Assembly (NCBI GenBank): GCA_018660265.1
Contig: JABJKS010000121.1
Span: 1-64,000, forward strand
Length of the DNA stretch: 64,000 nt
Direction of reading: 5' to 3'
Source: Rhodospirillaceae bacterium
GTDB taxonomy: Bacteria; Pseudomonadota; Alphaproteobacteria; GCA-2731375
Shown here: positions 36,060 to 45,267 of the stretch, one piece after another
Position numbering within the stretch: position 1 is the stretch's first letter
Layout: every line of letters begins with the position of its first letter
Program-made: the position numbers and the translations under genes
The notes under the pieces: model-generated
The model's database searches: none
What the model saw: the letters and a program-made list of their open reading frames with translations, nothing else
Told to the model about the DNA's origin: nothing

Positions 36060-36881
36060 CTAGACTTTTTCCTGAAATCGTTCCCGGCAAACGCGGATAA
36101 CTTCCGCACCGGGACGCTTCCACCAATTATGGGCGGAAAATATCTCAACTTCAATCAACCCGTTATAACCGGTGTTTTCCACCCAGCCGCTAATCTGCTG
36201 AATATCGATGACGCCATCGCCCATCATGCCTCGGTCCAACAACAAATCCGTAGTCGGTACCAACCAATCACAGACGTGATAGGCCACCACCCTGCTGCCA
36301 GCCCGGTCGATTTGCGCTTGCAAATCAGGATCCCACCACAGATGGTAGACATCAACGGCCACGCCAACGCCCGCTCCCAATTCGTCGCACAGGTCCAGGG
36401 CCTGGGACAAAGTGTTGATGGCACATCGATCGGCGGCATACATGGGGTGCAGGGGTTCAATGGCCAGGGGCACTTTGTTGGCGCGGGCATGGGGCAACAT
36501 GGCCCCAATACCATCACGAATCATCTCCCTGGCAGCGGCCAGATCTTTCGATCCTTCCGGCAGGCCGCCTGCCACCAGAACCAGGCAATCGGCACCAAGG
36601 GCTGCTGCCTCGTCGATGGCGGCACGATTGTCATCCAGGCTGGTTTGCCTACCCGCAGCGTCGATAGCGGGGAATGATCCACCCCGGCAAAGGCCCGAAA
36701 CCCGCAGGTTGCTGTCGCCCAGCATGCGAACAGCCTCGGGCAGACCACATTCCGCCAGTTTATCCCGCCAGATGGAAATCCCCGCCACATCCGCCTCGGA
36801 ATAAGCCGTAATCGCCTGGGCCAGGCTGTATTGTTCCCGTGTCGTCGCTTGATTAATGGACAGACGCGCCAGATCAGCCAT
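36060..36881 (-). CDS. Sugar phosphate isomerase/epimerase-type TIM barrel (first copy)
   Basis: 273 residues from the ATG at 36881. The xylose-isomerase-like barrel shows the motifs LAIEPLHPMYAADR (metal Glu), VAVDVYHLWWDPDL, YHVCDWL and IEVEIFSAHNWW. Enzymes of this superfamily isomerise or epimerise sugars, inosose and 2-keto acids with a divalent metal. It overlaps the enolase gene end by eight bases, which argues for translational coupling. Not closely matched to any named enzyme that I can recall. Confidence 0.85.
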   Translation of the reverse strand: MADLARLSINQATTREQYSLAQAITAYSEADVAGISIWRDKLAECGLPEAVRMLGDSNLRVSGLCRGGSFPAIDAAGRQTSLDDNRAAIDEAAALGADCLVLVAGGLPEGSKDLAAAREMIRDGIGAMLPHARANKVPLAIEPLHPMYAADRCAINTLSQALDLCDELGAGVGVAVDVYHLWWDPDLQAQIDRAGSRVVAYHVCDWLVPTTDLLLDRGMMGDGVIDIQQISGWVENTGYNGLIEVEIFSAHNWWKRPGAEVIRVCRERFQEKV

Positions 36882-38253
36882 TCGCCATCTCACGCATCAC
36901 GGAAAAGTCCGGCACCGCGCCATAGGCAAAGCCAACCGCATCGAGAGAGCCGATCGCGATCTGACCATCTGATATTTGCAGACGGGCAACACCGTCGGCT
37001 GAATGATACATATCCGGATGCGCCGAACAGAACGCCGCCTGCTCCGCTCCCGGCACGCCGTTCATACCATTGACATAATGGTGGCCGTTACGCTCCACAT
37101 GCGTAATCCCCAACAGATTGACCAGAGCCAGATCCTGTTGCACGCCAAGGCCCGCCTGGGTGGTCAAATCCTCCCCCGTCATAAAATAACCCTCGCCCCA
37201 ATGATTGCATCGGGCCGCATTCAGGATGGATTTATAAAGTCCCTTACAGGTCTTTGACGAGACCCCGCGATAGCCCAATTCCCGCCCTCTTGGGAAAGCG
37301 CCCAGGAAGCCATCGGATTCATCCAATATCACCGGCTTGCGCGCACTCAAGGCCGCAACGTCCACATCCAGCGCCACGGCGCGGGAGATCGGCTGTTCGA
37401 TGAACAGGATCGAATTGTTAAAGCGGTTAAGCGCGGCATCACCTTCGATCCGGTCCAACAGTTCCATAACGCCTGCCACATCATTGTATTGTTCGTTGCC
37501 GTCCAACGAGATGACATATTCGTTCGGGCTATCATCCAGGACCGAGGCGATATCCTGCAACCGCTGGACGTCTTCTTCCAAATCGCCGCAGACTTTGATT
37601 TTGAAATAACGGTGGCCGTAGGTGGCAATGACCTCCTGCAAGGTCTCAGGCAGGCCATCGCCCACGGGTTCCGGGTTCTCACGGATCGGATCGACCATGC
37701 CGACTGTGTGCCGGGCATGGATATGCGTGCTGGGGCGTAACGCTGACAAAAACGGATTAATATCAAACTCTTCCCCGACGATGCCCGGCAGATTGGCCTG
37801 CACCGCCTTATAAAACGACACCCCCTGCAATCGGCAGAGTGCATCAAGTATGGCGCGGTCAAGAACGGCGGGACCGTAACACGCCACCAGGGAACCATCG
37901 CCACGCGCATCACATATGCGGACTTGTTCATCATAATTGCCGCGAAACAGCCCGAACGCCGTCGTGGGATCTGACCCTTTATACAGCGTGGCGGCGGTGG
38001 TGAGGGCATGGCGCAACTGATCGAAATTGTCTTCGTTCGACAGCTCTAAATTCTTATCGAACCACTTTGGTGCCAGCATCTCCGCCGAATGGCCCCAGCC
38101 TTCCCGCCCATCGGCCAGCCGGATACGGACCTTGGCGAAGACCTGGGGGCTTTCCCGCAACGTGACAACGCCAAAGCGGAATGGCATACGCAACGTCACA
38201 TCGCGTTCATACAATTGCACATCGCAGACCGTTAGTTGGGTGGGCTCAGACAA
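36874..38253 (-). CDS. Enolase-superfamily enzyme (mandelate racemase/dehydratase-like)
   Basis: 459 residues, somewhat long for the family. The barrel has the general-acid/base and metal motifs: YFKIKVCGDL (the Lys-x-Lys catalytic pair), ISLDGNEQ, LFIEQP and ILDESDG. A C-terminal TGEDLTTQAGLGVQQDLAL segment matches the last metal/active-site region. Members abstract the alpha-proton of a carboxylate and either epimerise or dehydrate an acid sugar. In this cluster a sugar-acid dehydratase is plausible. It overlaps both neighbours by a few bases. Confidence 0.87.
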   Translation of the reverse strand: MSEPTQLTVCDVQLYERDVTLRMPFRFGVVTLRESPQVFAKVRIRLADGREGWGHSAEMLAPKWFDKNLELSNEDNFDQLRHALTTAATLYKGSDPTTAFGLFRGNYDEQVRICDARGDGSLVACYGPAVLDRAILDALCRLQGVSFYKAVQANLPGIVGEEFDINPFLSALRPSTHIHARHTVGMVDPIRENPEPVGDGLPETLQEVIATYGHRYFKIKVCGDLEEDVQRLQDIASVLDDSPNEYVISLDGNEQYNDVAGVMELLDRIEGDAALNRFNNSILFIEQPISRAVALDVDVAALSARKPVILDESDGFLGAFPRGRELGYRGVSSKTCKGLYKSILNAARCNHWGEGYFMTGEDLTTQAGLGVQQDLALVNLLGITHVERNGHHYVNGMNGVPGAEQAAFCSAHPDMYHSADGVARLQISDGQIAIGSLDAVGFAYGAVPDFSVMREMANG

Positions 38254-39076
38254 TTAAGGCCTCCTCAATACCGCGCAGGTACCCGATGGCACGGGCAGCA
38301 CAGGCGGCACCGTCTGGGTGATAGTCGAATGGTTCCACGGCAATGGTGCCCGTGTATTCATGCCGTCGCAAGGCCGCGAAAAGAGGCGTTAGCTGTAATG
38401 CCCCCTGCCCCGGCCCCCGGCCATTACCGTCATTGACCTGAATATGGGCGATATGGCCACTGGGCAGCCATTGATCGATCAACCCACCCAGGCCGTCCTC
38501 TGCCAATTTATGGGTGGCACAGCAATCCAGCATGGTGCGCATGGCAGGGTTATCGATGGCATCGACCATGGCCGCCGCCTCCCCCACCCGATTGATGAAG
38601 TCGGCATCTGCCGGGGCCAATGGCTCTATACAATAGACGACACCAGCTGCCTGGGCATCCTCGGCAACGGCGGCGAAACAGTCCAAGGCCCGGGCCTTGG
38701 CGCCTTCTTCATCGCCCGGTGTTAATCCGCGCTGCACCGGCGAGCCATGGACCAGGGCCTTGCCCCCTAATTCAGCACAAAGGTCTATCAGACGTCGCAT
38801 GACATCCACAGTCCGGGCCCTGAGCGCATTGTCGGGGTCGGTGATCGACAAACCTTCAGGCGCGACAAGCAACCAATGCAGCGAGGTAATCTCGATCCCG
38901 GCATCCCGTGCCGCCTTTCGCGTCGCGGCGGCATCAATAGCGCCCGGCACATGCGGCGTATCCGACAACGTGAACGGGGCGACTTCCAAGCCGTCATAAC
39001 CCAGGGCAGCAGCAAAATCGCATTGGGCCGCAAACGTCATCTCACGAATGACCTCGTTACAAAGTGAAATCTTCAC
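38246..39076 (-). CDS. Sugar phosphate isomerase/epimerase-type TIM barrel (second copy)
   Basis: 276 residues. The motifs LGYDGLEVAPFTLSD, ALVHGSPVQRG, YCIEPLAPADADF (metal Glu), MLDCCATHKL, IAHIQVNDGNGRGPGQG and TIAVEPFDYHPDG are those of the xylose-isomerase-like and D-psicose/tagatose 3-epimerase barrels. It resembles a ketose 3-epimerase or hydroxypyruvate isomerase more than the first copy does. It overlaps the start of the enolase-superfamily gene and the end of a Gfo/Idh gene. Confidence 0.87.
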   Translation of the reverse strand: MKISLCNEVIREMTFAAQCDFAAALGYDGLEVAPFTLSDTPHVPGAIDAAATRKAARDAGIEITSLHWLLVAPEGLSITDPDNALRARTVDVMRRLIDLCAELGGKALVHGSPVQRGLTPGDEEGAKARALDCFAAVAEDAQAAGVVYCIEPLAPADADFINRVGEAAAMVDAIDNPAMRTMLDCCATHKLAEDGLGGLIDQWLPSGHIAHIQVNDGNGRGPGQGALQLTPLFAALRRHEYTGTIAVEPFDYHPDGAACAARAIGYLRGIEEALIV

Positions 39077-40098
39077 AAGGTTATCCTTCGCTCTTTATCG
39101 GCAGACCGATAGATGGCGTCCAATATACGGGCCATGCCGACACCACATTCCTCCATCCCCGCCAGGGGCGGCGCTTTGCCATCGACCGCATCCAGGAAGG
39201 CGGTAAATTCGCCGGCCACCACCTGATGCGGTTCAACAATTGCCCTATAAGGCATCTCCACACCGCGATTGTTAGGCCGCCATAGGCCATCGTTAAGTTC
39301 ATGACGCACACGATGGAGACGCAGCTCGGATGTCTGATAGTCAATTTCCGCCGCACCCTCGCTACCCGCAACCACGAATTCTTTGGTCTGTGTGGAACCG
39401 GGCACAATGTTGTCGTTCCAGCGCCCGGGTTGAATACAACCAACCTCTATATTTGCAATGGCACCGGATGGGTAAAACAGTCGGATCAGGGCCAGGTCAT
39501 CATAACCGCGATCGAAATGATCGCGGCTGACAGCATCCACCGCAACAGGCAGCGCAGCCATCATCCAATTGGCCTGATCGATGAAGTGAACCGCATCATT
39601 GCCGATAACACCGCTGTCCCCACGGGCCCGTTTGAAGCCATGAAATCGGGCCGAGATATAACGCAGATCGCCCAATCCACCCGCAGTCACTTCGTCGCGG
39701 ACCAGCCTGGCCAGGGGATGGGCCCGAAAATAGAAGCCAACCTGGACCACCTGATCGCCACAAAGATCCCTTAACCCCTCTGCCTCCGCCAATGTGGCGG
39801 TCATGGGTTTTTCAATAAACATCGGCTTGCCGGTGGCGAGGAGCGGTTTGCAAACTGCAAAATGCTGATCCGTGGGGGCGAGAACAACAATTAAGTCCGC
39901 CAGATCCAAAAATGCCTCAGCCTCTGCGGCAACCCTGTCACCGGGCAAGCCGAGATCAAGGCAGCGTTGTCGGGACGCCGCCCCTGGATCGACCACATAC
40001 AACCCATCCGCCAGCCCCAGTTCCCGCCAGGCAGCCAGATGTGTCGGGCCGAAATTCCCGAAACCGATTTGCAGGATGTTACGAGTAGGTATGGTCAT
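39073..40098 (-). CDS. Gfo/Idh/MocA-family NAD(P) dehydrogenase (first copy)
   Basis: 341 residues. The N-terminal Rossmann motif LQIGFGNFGPTHLAAW precedes the family hallmark FIEKPMTATLAEAEGL, in which the Lys is the expected active-site base. GDSGVIGNDAVHFIDQANWM contains the catalytic His/Asp pair. It oxidises a hydroxyl of a sugar or polyol, or reduces the corresponding ketone. It overlaps the second epimerase start by four bases (ATGA), and a DUF993 gene lies 11 bases upstream. Confidence 0.9.
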   Translation of the reverse strand: MTIPTRNILQIGFGNFGPTHLAAWRELGLADGLYVVDPGAASRQRCLDLGLPGDRVAAEAEAFLDLADLIVVLAPTDQHFAVCKPLLATGKPMFIEKPMTATLAEAEGLRDLCGDQVVQVGFYFRAHPLARLVRDEVTAGGLGDLRYISARFHGFKRARGDSGVIGNDAVHFIDQANWMMAALPVAVDAVSRDHFDRGYDDLALIRLFYPSGAIANIEVGCIQPGRWNDNIVPGSTQTKEFVVAGSEGAAEIDYQTSELRLHRVRHELNDGLWRPNNRGVEMPYRAIVEPHQVVAGEFTAFLDAVDGKAPPLAGMEECGVGMARILDAIYRSADKERRITL

Positions 40099-40109
40099 GG
40101 CTGATCCGA

Positions 40110-41276
40110 TCAGCTTTCCACCCCGTGCATGGCCAGGACTGTGGCCATGCGGGATGCGGCCATGTCCGGGTCACGCAAAAGACCAGCCGCATCCGCCAGG
40201 CGGAATAGCTCGGCCAGATGAGAGAGGGAGCGGGCGCTTTGCTGTCCGCCGACCATGACAAAATGATCCTGATGGCCGTTCAGCCAGGCCATGAAAACGA
40301 CCCCTGTCTTATAGAACCGGGTCGGGGCCTTAAAAATATGTCTTGATAGGGGCACGGTCGGGGCCAGGATATCGTGGAACTTGGCCGTGTCACCGGCGGC
40401 AAAGGCATCCAGGGCGGCGGATGCAGCAGGCGCGATGGCATCAAAAATGCCCAGCAGGGCATCGCTGTAGCCAATTTCGTCACCGGCGATTAATTCGGCA
40501 TAGTTGAAGTCATCACCGGTATACATGCGCACGCCATCAGGCAAACGCCGACGCATGGCAATTTCCTTGTCTTTGTCCAGCAGGGAAATCTTGATACCGT
40601 CGATCTTCGCCGCGTTGCCAGCCAACATATCCAGGCAGACATCCATGGCCGCCATATGATCGCCATGGCCCCAATAACCGGCCAGGGCAGGGTCGAACAT
40701 TTCACCGAGCCAATGGATCAGCACCGGCTCCCGCACCTGGCCTAAAATACGGCCATATACTTTGGCATAATCATCGGGAGATTTGGCGCAGGCGGCCAGG
40801 GCGCGGCTGGCCATGAGGATAATGCGCCCGCCCTGTCCTTCGACGAATTCAACCTGTTCCTCATAGGCGCGGATGACATCATCAAGGCTTAGATCGGGCG
40901 ACGGTTCCAGATGATCCGTGCCCGCACCACAGGCGATGCGCGCACCGGGAATATCCTTGGCGGCAGACAGACTGCGGCGGATCAATTCCTGAGATGCGGC
41001 CCAATCCAGGCCCATGCCGCGCTGTGCCGTATCCATGGCCTCGGCAACGCCTAGCCCTAGGTCATACAGGCCCAAACGGTATTGAATGGTCGCATCCCAA
41101 TCGATGGCCGCATCAACCCATGGGTCAGCCTCCGCCCGGGGGTCGGCCACAACATGTGCCGCGGAATAGGCGATGCGGTTGAAGGGCCGGTTGGCGCGGG
41201 TGGGAAAATCCCGTGGTGTCGATGTGGTGAACGGGACCAGGCCACCGTTGTTATTGGGCAGATTAAGGGTTGGCAT
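40110..41276 (-). CDS. DUF993-family (dihydrodipicolinate synthase-like) protein
   Basis: 388 residues. The barrel signatures IACGAGTDHLEP and GRIILMASRALA, with the Lys in DGIKISLLDKDKE, resemble the class I aldolases of the DapA superfamily but in the diverged DUF993 family. Members are usually found near Gfo/Idh and epimerase genes, with no proven reaction. It lies between the two Gfo/Idh genes, with gaps of 11 and 2 bases. The Lys in KISLLDKD is the candidate Schiff-base residue. Confidence 0.85.
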   Translation of the reverse strand: MPTLNLPNNNGGLVPFTTSTPRDFPTRANRPFNRIAYSAAHVVADPRAEADPWVDAAIDWDATIQYRLGLYDLGLGVAEAMDTAQRGMGLDWAASQELIRRSLSAAKDIPGARIACGAGTDHLEPSPDLSLDDVIRAYEEQVEFVEGQGGRIILMASRALAACAKSPDDYAKVYGRILGQVREPVLIHWLGEMFDPALAGYWGHGDHMAAMDVCLDMLAGNAAKIDGIKISLLDKDKEIAMRRRLPDGVRMYTGDDFNYAELIAGDEIGYSDALLGIFDAIAPAASAALDAFAAGDTAKFHDILAPTVPLSRHIFKAPTRFYKTGVVFMAWLNGHQDHFVMVGGQQSARSLSHLAELFRLADAAGLLRDPDMAASRMATVLAMHGVES

Positions 41277-41278
41277 AC

Positions 41279-42436
41279 CTAGACCTCCAAATCAGGGATA
41301 TCCATCCAGCGACGCTCGGCCCAGCTTTGCAAGCCCAGTTCCGCCAATTGTACGCCCTTGGCACCTTCCAGCAGATCCCATTTGAAATCGTTCTCACCAT
41401 AAAGATGACGGATAAACAATTCCCATTCCGCCTTGAAGGCATTGTCGTAATGCACCGTGTCAGGCACTTCCTCCCAGCCATCCTGATAGTCAATGGCCGG
41501 GGGGATGTCCGGGTTCCAGACAGGCATGGGGGTATTAACCCGGGCCTGGGTGCGACAGCGGCGCAGGCCCGCCACGGCGGAACCATGGGTGCCATCCACA
41601 TGCAGGGTCAACAGATCATCCCGGCGCACACGGGTACACCACGAGGAATTGAACTGGGCGACAATTCCCCCCTCAAGCTCGAACGTGGCATAGGCCGCAT
41701 CATCCGTGTCCGCCTGATAGGCCGTGTCAGCCTCGTCCCAGCGGGTGGGGATATGAGTTGCGCCCAGGCAGGAGACGGATTTGACCGCGCCAAAAGTATT
41801 GTCCAGCACATAGCGCCAATGACAGAGCATATCCAGAATGATGCCGCCGCCTTCATTCTTTTTGTAGTTCCAGGACGGTCGTTGGGCGGGTTGCAAATCG
41901 CCTTCGAACACCCAATAGCCAAACTCACCGCGAACCGAGAGGATGCGGCCAAAGAAACCGGCGTCGATCAAATATTGCAGTTTGCGGATACCCGGCAGAA
42001 ACAACTTGTCCTGCACGACGCCGTGTTTGACGCCTGCCGCCTTCGCCTCCCTGTAGACCCGATAGGCATCATCGGCGCTGTCGGCGGTGGGCTTTTCGCA
42101 ATAGATATCCTTGCCTGCTGCAATTGCCTTGGACAACAGCCCCGCCCGCGCCTGCGTCGTGGCAGCATCAAAAAACAAAGTATCGTCAGGATTGGCGATG
42201 GCAGCGTCCAGATCGTTGGTCCAGCGGCTGATGCCGTGTTCCCGCGCCAAAGCGCCAATACGGCCCGCATCACGGCCCACCAGGATGGGATCCGGCATGA
42301 CCCGGGTACCGTCTGCCAATTCCAGACCACCGGCTTCCATAATCGGCAGGATGGAACGGATCAGATGCTGGTTCTTGCCCATGCGCCCGGTGACGCCATT
42401 CATGATGATGCCCAAACGTTTCTCGCTCATAGTCAT
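41279..42436 (-). CDS. Gfo/Idh/MocA-family NAD(P) dehydrogenase (second copy)
   Basis: 385 residues. The N-terminus LGIIMNGVTGRMGKNQH is an unusual Rossmann opening closer to dihydrodipicolinate reductases. Later GKDIYCEKPTADSADDAYRV gives the Lys base and NEGGGIILDMLCHWRYVLD the catalytic Asp and His. Longer than the first copy. It overlaps the ABC ATPase gene by four bases (ATGA). Presumably a second oxidation or reduction step of the same pathway. Confidence 0.9.
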   Translation of the reverse strand: MTMSEKRLGIIMNGVTGRMGKNQHLIRSILPIMEAGGLELADGTRVMPDPILVGRDAGRIGALAREHGISRWTNDLDAAIANPDDTLFFDAATTQARAGLLSKAIAAGKDIYCEKPTADSADDAYRVYREAKAAGVKHGVVQDKLFLPGIRKLQYLIDAGFFGRILSVRGEFGYWVFEGDLQPAQRPSWNYKKNEGGGIILDMLCHWRYVLDNTFGAVKSVSCLGATHIPTRWDEADTAYQADTDDAAYATFELEGGIVAQFNSSWCTRVRRDDLLTLHVDGTHGSAVAGLRRCRTQARVNTPMPVWNPDIPPAIDYQDGWEEVPDTVHYDNAFKAEWELFIRHLYGENDFKWDLLEGAKGVQLAELGLQSWAERRWMDIPDLEV

Positions 42437-43203
42437 TCCATTCCCAATAATTTGTAGATCCGGCGGGTGTAGTCGCCAAAGACTTCCGTCGTTTTGATAT
42501 CCAAACTGCGCGGATGGGGCAGATCAACCAGGAAATTATCTGCCATGCGGGCGGGCCCCGCCGTCAACACCACGACCCGGCTGCCCAGAAACACCGCTTC
42601 CTGGATACCATGGGTGACAAAGACGATTGTCTTGCCGCTCTCCCCCCAGATGCGCAGTAGCTCCAGGTTCATTTTTTCCCGGGTTAATGCATCCAGGGCC
42701 CCGAAGGGTTCGTCCATCAAGATCAATTTCGGGTCATGCACCAGGGCGCGCGCGATGGCGGCGCGTTGTTGCATACCACCCGATAATTCATAGGGATAAC
42801 TATTGGCGAAACCGGACAGGCCCACCATCTCCAGCAAATGGCCCGCGCGCTCCCGCGCCTCTCCCATGTTAAGGCCCAGAATTTCAGCCGGCAGCAATAC
42901 ATTGTCGATGACCCGACGCCATTTCAACAACAAGGGTTGTTGGAAGACCATGCCAATATCTTTGGCGGCATCAAAACTGTCCGCCGCGCTGCCGATACGT
43001 ACCGTGCCCTCTTCATGGGAATGCAGGCCCGCCAGGATTTTCAACACCGTGGTCTTGCCGCAACCCGATGGCCCGACCATGGCAACCAGCTCACCGGCCT
43101 GCACGTCAAATGTGACGTCGGAGACGGCGAGGAAATCCTCCCGCTTGCTACGGTAGACCTTGCGGACGCTGTCCAGCTGGATGAAGGCTTCTGAAGTGCT
43201 CAT
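42433..43203 (-). CDS. ABC transporter ATP-binding protein (SsuB/TauB/ThiZ-like)
   Basis: 256 residues. Walker A GPSGCGKTT, Q-loop FQQPLLLKWRRV, signature LSGGMQQR, Walker B LILMDEPFGALD and VTHGIQEAVFL are present. Ile-Gln-Glu in the switch region and the FQQPxLLxW Q-loop are typical of the nitrate/sulfonate/taurine and thiamine-precursor group. It belongs with the permease at 43204-44010 and the binding protein at 46799-47791. Confidence 0.93.
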   Translation of the reverse strand: MSTSEAFIQLDSVRKVYRSKREDFLAVSDVTFDVQAGELVAMVGPSGCGKTTVLKILAGLHSHEEGTVRIGSAADSFDAAKDIGMVFQQPLLLKWRRVIDNVLLPAEILGLNMGEARERAGHLLEMVGLSGFANSYPYELSGGMQQRAAIARALVHDPKLILMDEPFGALDALTREKMNLELLRIWGESGKTIVFVTHGIQEAVFLGSRVVVLTAGPARMADNFLVDLPHPRSLDIKTTEVFGDYTRRIYKLLGME

Positions 43204-44010
43204 CTATTCCATCCGGGCATCGCGGACCACCAACAGACGCTCCAACAACAACACAATGCCGTAAAGCGCGACGCCGACGGCAGTGATCATCAAAACAGCC
43301 ATGAACATACCGGCAGTATCCAATGTCACCTGCACCTGCATCATCAGATAGCCCAGGCCTTCCTCCGATGCGATGAATTCACCCACGATGGCGCCGGCGA
43401 CGGCCAGCACCACAGCCACTTTCATGCCCGAGAATATGAACGGCAAGGCACCGGGCAACTGGATCTTGGTAAAGATCTGCCAACGGGAGGCCCGCAAGGT
43501 GCGAACCAGATCAATCAGCTCAGGCTCCACATCCGCCAGGCCGCGGGTTGTGGTGATCAGGATGGGCAGAAAACAGATGGAAAAGGCGATCAAAATATTG
43601 GGACCTAGACCGTACGAGAACCAAACGATGAAGATCGGCCCCAGGGCGACCTTCGGGATCATGTTCAACGATACAATCAAGGGCATAAAGGCATCATTCA
43701 GAATGCGTGACCAGGAGAACAAGACCGCCAATGTCACTCCCACAATTACTGCAAGCCAAAAGCCACCAAACACCGAAGCGGCCGTGATCATGGTATTGTG
43801 GCCCCAGCGATAGGTGTCGTACTCCAACAACGTGGCGAAGGTGTCCAGGGGCGCGGGCATGATATAGGGCTCCACCTTCCCCAAGGTGATCCAGGCCTGC
43901 CAGGCCAACAGCGCGACAAGGTGCATGACGATGATCAACACCCATTTGCGGAAGGCTTCTCGCCCGGCTTCGCGCGCAGTCTCACGCCCCGCCTCTCGAT
44001 TGTTATCCAT
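43204..44010 (-). CDS. ABC transporter permease (SsuC-like)
   Basis: 268 residues from the ATG at 44010. Upstream the open frame runs into the inverted-repeat pair at 44049-44181, so a longer form is unlikely to be real. Six or so helices and the EAA loop DLVRTLRASRWQIFTKIQLPGALP are typical of SsuC/TauC/ThiX-type permeases. The N-terminus has a short repeat (EAGRETAREAGREAFR). It abuts the ATP-binding gene with no gap. Confidence 0.92.
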   Translation of the reverse strand: MDNNREAGRETAREAGREAFRKWVLIIVMHLVALLAWQAWITLGKVEPYIMPAPLDTFATLLEYDTYRWGHNTMITAASVFGGFWLAVIVGVTLAVLFSWSRILNDAFMPLIVSLNMIPKVALGPIFIVWFSYGLGPNILIAFSICFLPILITTTRGLADVEPELIDLVRTLRASRWQIFTKIQLPGALPFIFSGMKVAVVLAVAGAIVGEFIASEEGLGYLMMQVQVTLDTAGMFMAVLMITAVGVALYGIVLLLERLLVVRDARME

Positions 44011-44048
44011 GGGCGGACAGGCCACATTCAGCAGCACGACACCGGCCC

Positions 44049-44181
44049 TGGATTGCCGGGTCAAACCCGGCAATGACAGTGTTTAGATTGTTATTGTCAG
44101 CGTAAAAACTCTCATTGTGGGCGTATAATTTGTCATTGTGGGCGTATAGGTTGTCATTGCCGGGCTTGACCCGGCAATCCA
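44049..44181. repeat. Inverted pair of GGATTGCCGGGT palindromes with internal short repeats
   Basis: Two 30-base units, each itself a hairpin (GCCGGGTCAAACCCGGC and GCCGGGCTTGACCCGGC), lie in opposite orientation at 44049-44078 and 44152-44181. Between them is a 12-18 base unit CATTGTGGGCGTATA repeated twice with a third, degenerate, TTATTGTCAGCGTA. This TGGATTGCCGGGT...GGCAATGACA palindrome is a known type of intergenic repeat in alphaproteobacteria. It separates the ABC permease from the DHDPS-like gene. Confidence 0.8.
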
Positions 44182-44199
44182 TGATGCCACCCGCGACCA

Positions 44200-45255
44200 T
44201 CATGCCAGCCACCGCTGTAAATTCTCGGCTACAAAATCATCATCACACAGGTGGGGATAATCGGCGATAACCCGGTCCAGCGCCTCTGTCTGACCGGGGC
44301 TCATCGCCTCGTCTGGGTTCAGACACCAGGTTCCCTGCAACAGGCCCTGGCGACGCAGAACCTCGTGACAGCCGGCGATACATCCAGAGAAATCGTTGAG
44401 CACATCAAATAACGCGCCGTTGGCATCGGTGATCTGGCTGTCCAGTTGCAATAATTCCGCATCGACCGCTCCGGCCGCCACGGCGGCATGGGCCTGTGCC
44501 AAATAATCTACGGCAGGCTTTACCCAGACACTCCAATGGCCCAGCAGGCCGCCGCGGAAGCGAACCACCACATCCTCGCCAGCCCGACGGGCCGTAAAGG
44601 GCGTCAGCAGATCCAACAGAATATGATCATCGTTACCCGTATAAAGACTGACGCGATCTTCTGCCTCCGCCGCGACAACGCCATGCACCACATCCAGAGT
44701 GCGATAGCGATTGAAGGGCGCAACCTTGATGGCGATGACATTGTCGATGGCGGCAAAACGCTGCCAGAACCCGCGCGAGAGCACGATACCGCCCACCGCA
44801 GGCTGCAAATAAAAGCCGATCAGCGGAATGCGTCCGGCAATAGCTTCGCAATGGGCAATCAGCGCATCTTCATCCGCGCCCTTGTGAGCAGCGAGGCTCA
44901 ACAGACCAGCGTGATAGCCAAGGCCCAGGGCGACATCCGCCTCAGCCAATGCCTGATCCGTTGGGCCCGCCAGACCGGCGATCATGATGGGGCGTTGATC
45001 GCACCAATCCGCCGCCGTTTCCGCCGCCATACGCAAGACCGGTTCGTACAGGCCCACATCACGAATTTCGAACTGGGTGGCATGTACGCCGACGGCCAGG
45101 CCGCCCGCACCTGCATCCAGGTAATAGCGGGTCAGGGCACGCTGGTGGCGTTCATCCAGCTGCCTCTGGGGGGTCAAGGCCAGGGGATGGGCCGGTATAA
45201 CCACGCCTTTACGAAGCTGGACCAGAATTTCGTCAGGCAGTTCCTCACGATGCAT
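44200..45255 (-). CDS. Dihydrodipicolinate synthase-family aldolase
   Basis: 351 residues. The DapA-type barrel shows VIPAHPLALTPQRQLDERHQRALTRYYLDAGAGGLAVGVHATQFEI, a GAGG turn, IPLIGFYLQP and a candidate Schiff-base Lys in NVIAIKVAPFNRYRTLDV. Family members cleave or make 4-hydroxy-2-oxo acids, N-acetylneuraminate or dihydrodipicolinate; the usual biosynthetic DapA is about 60 residues shorter. It is 12 bases downstream of the PhyH-like gene. Confidence 0.88.
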   Translation of the reverse strand: MHREELPDEILVQLRKGVVIPAHPLALTPQRQLDERHQRALTRYYLDAGAGGLAVGVHATQFEIRDVGLYEPVLRMAAETAADWCDQRPIMIAGLAGPTDQALAEADVALGLGYHAGLLSLAAHKGADEDALIAHCEAIAGRIPLIGFYLQPAVGGIVLSRGFWQRFAAIDNVIAIKVAPFNRYRTLDVVHGVVAAEAEDRVSLYTGNDDHILLDLLTPFTARRAGEDVVVRFRGGLLGHWSVWVKPAVDYLAQAHAAVAAGAVDAELLQLDSQITDANGALFDVLNDFSGCIAGCHEVLRRQGLLQGTWCLNPDEAMSPGQTEALDRVIADYPHLCDDDFVAENLQRWLA

Positions 45256-45267
45256 CGGTATAAATCC

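Noticed and set aside
41270-42457. Forward-strand open frame of about 395 codons opposite the second Gfo/Idh gene
   Set aside because: Same reasoning: the reverse strand has clear Gfo/Idh motifs, the forward strand has none.
43204-44073. Permease start at 44073
   Set aside because: The extra N-terminus MPGLTRQS would be translated from the inverted-repeat palindrome at 44049-44078; the ATG at 44010 begins the first protein-like sequence.
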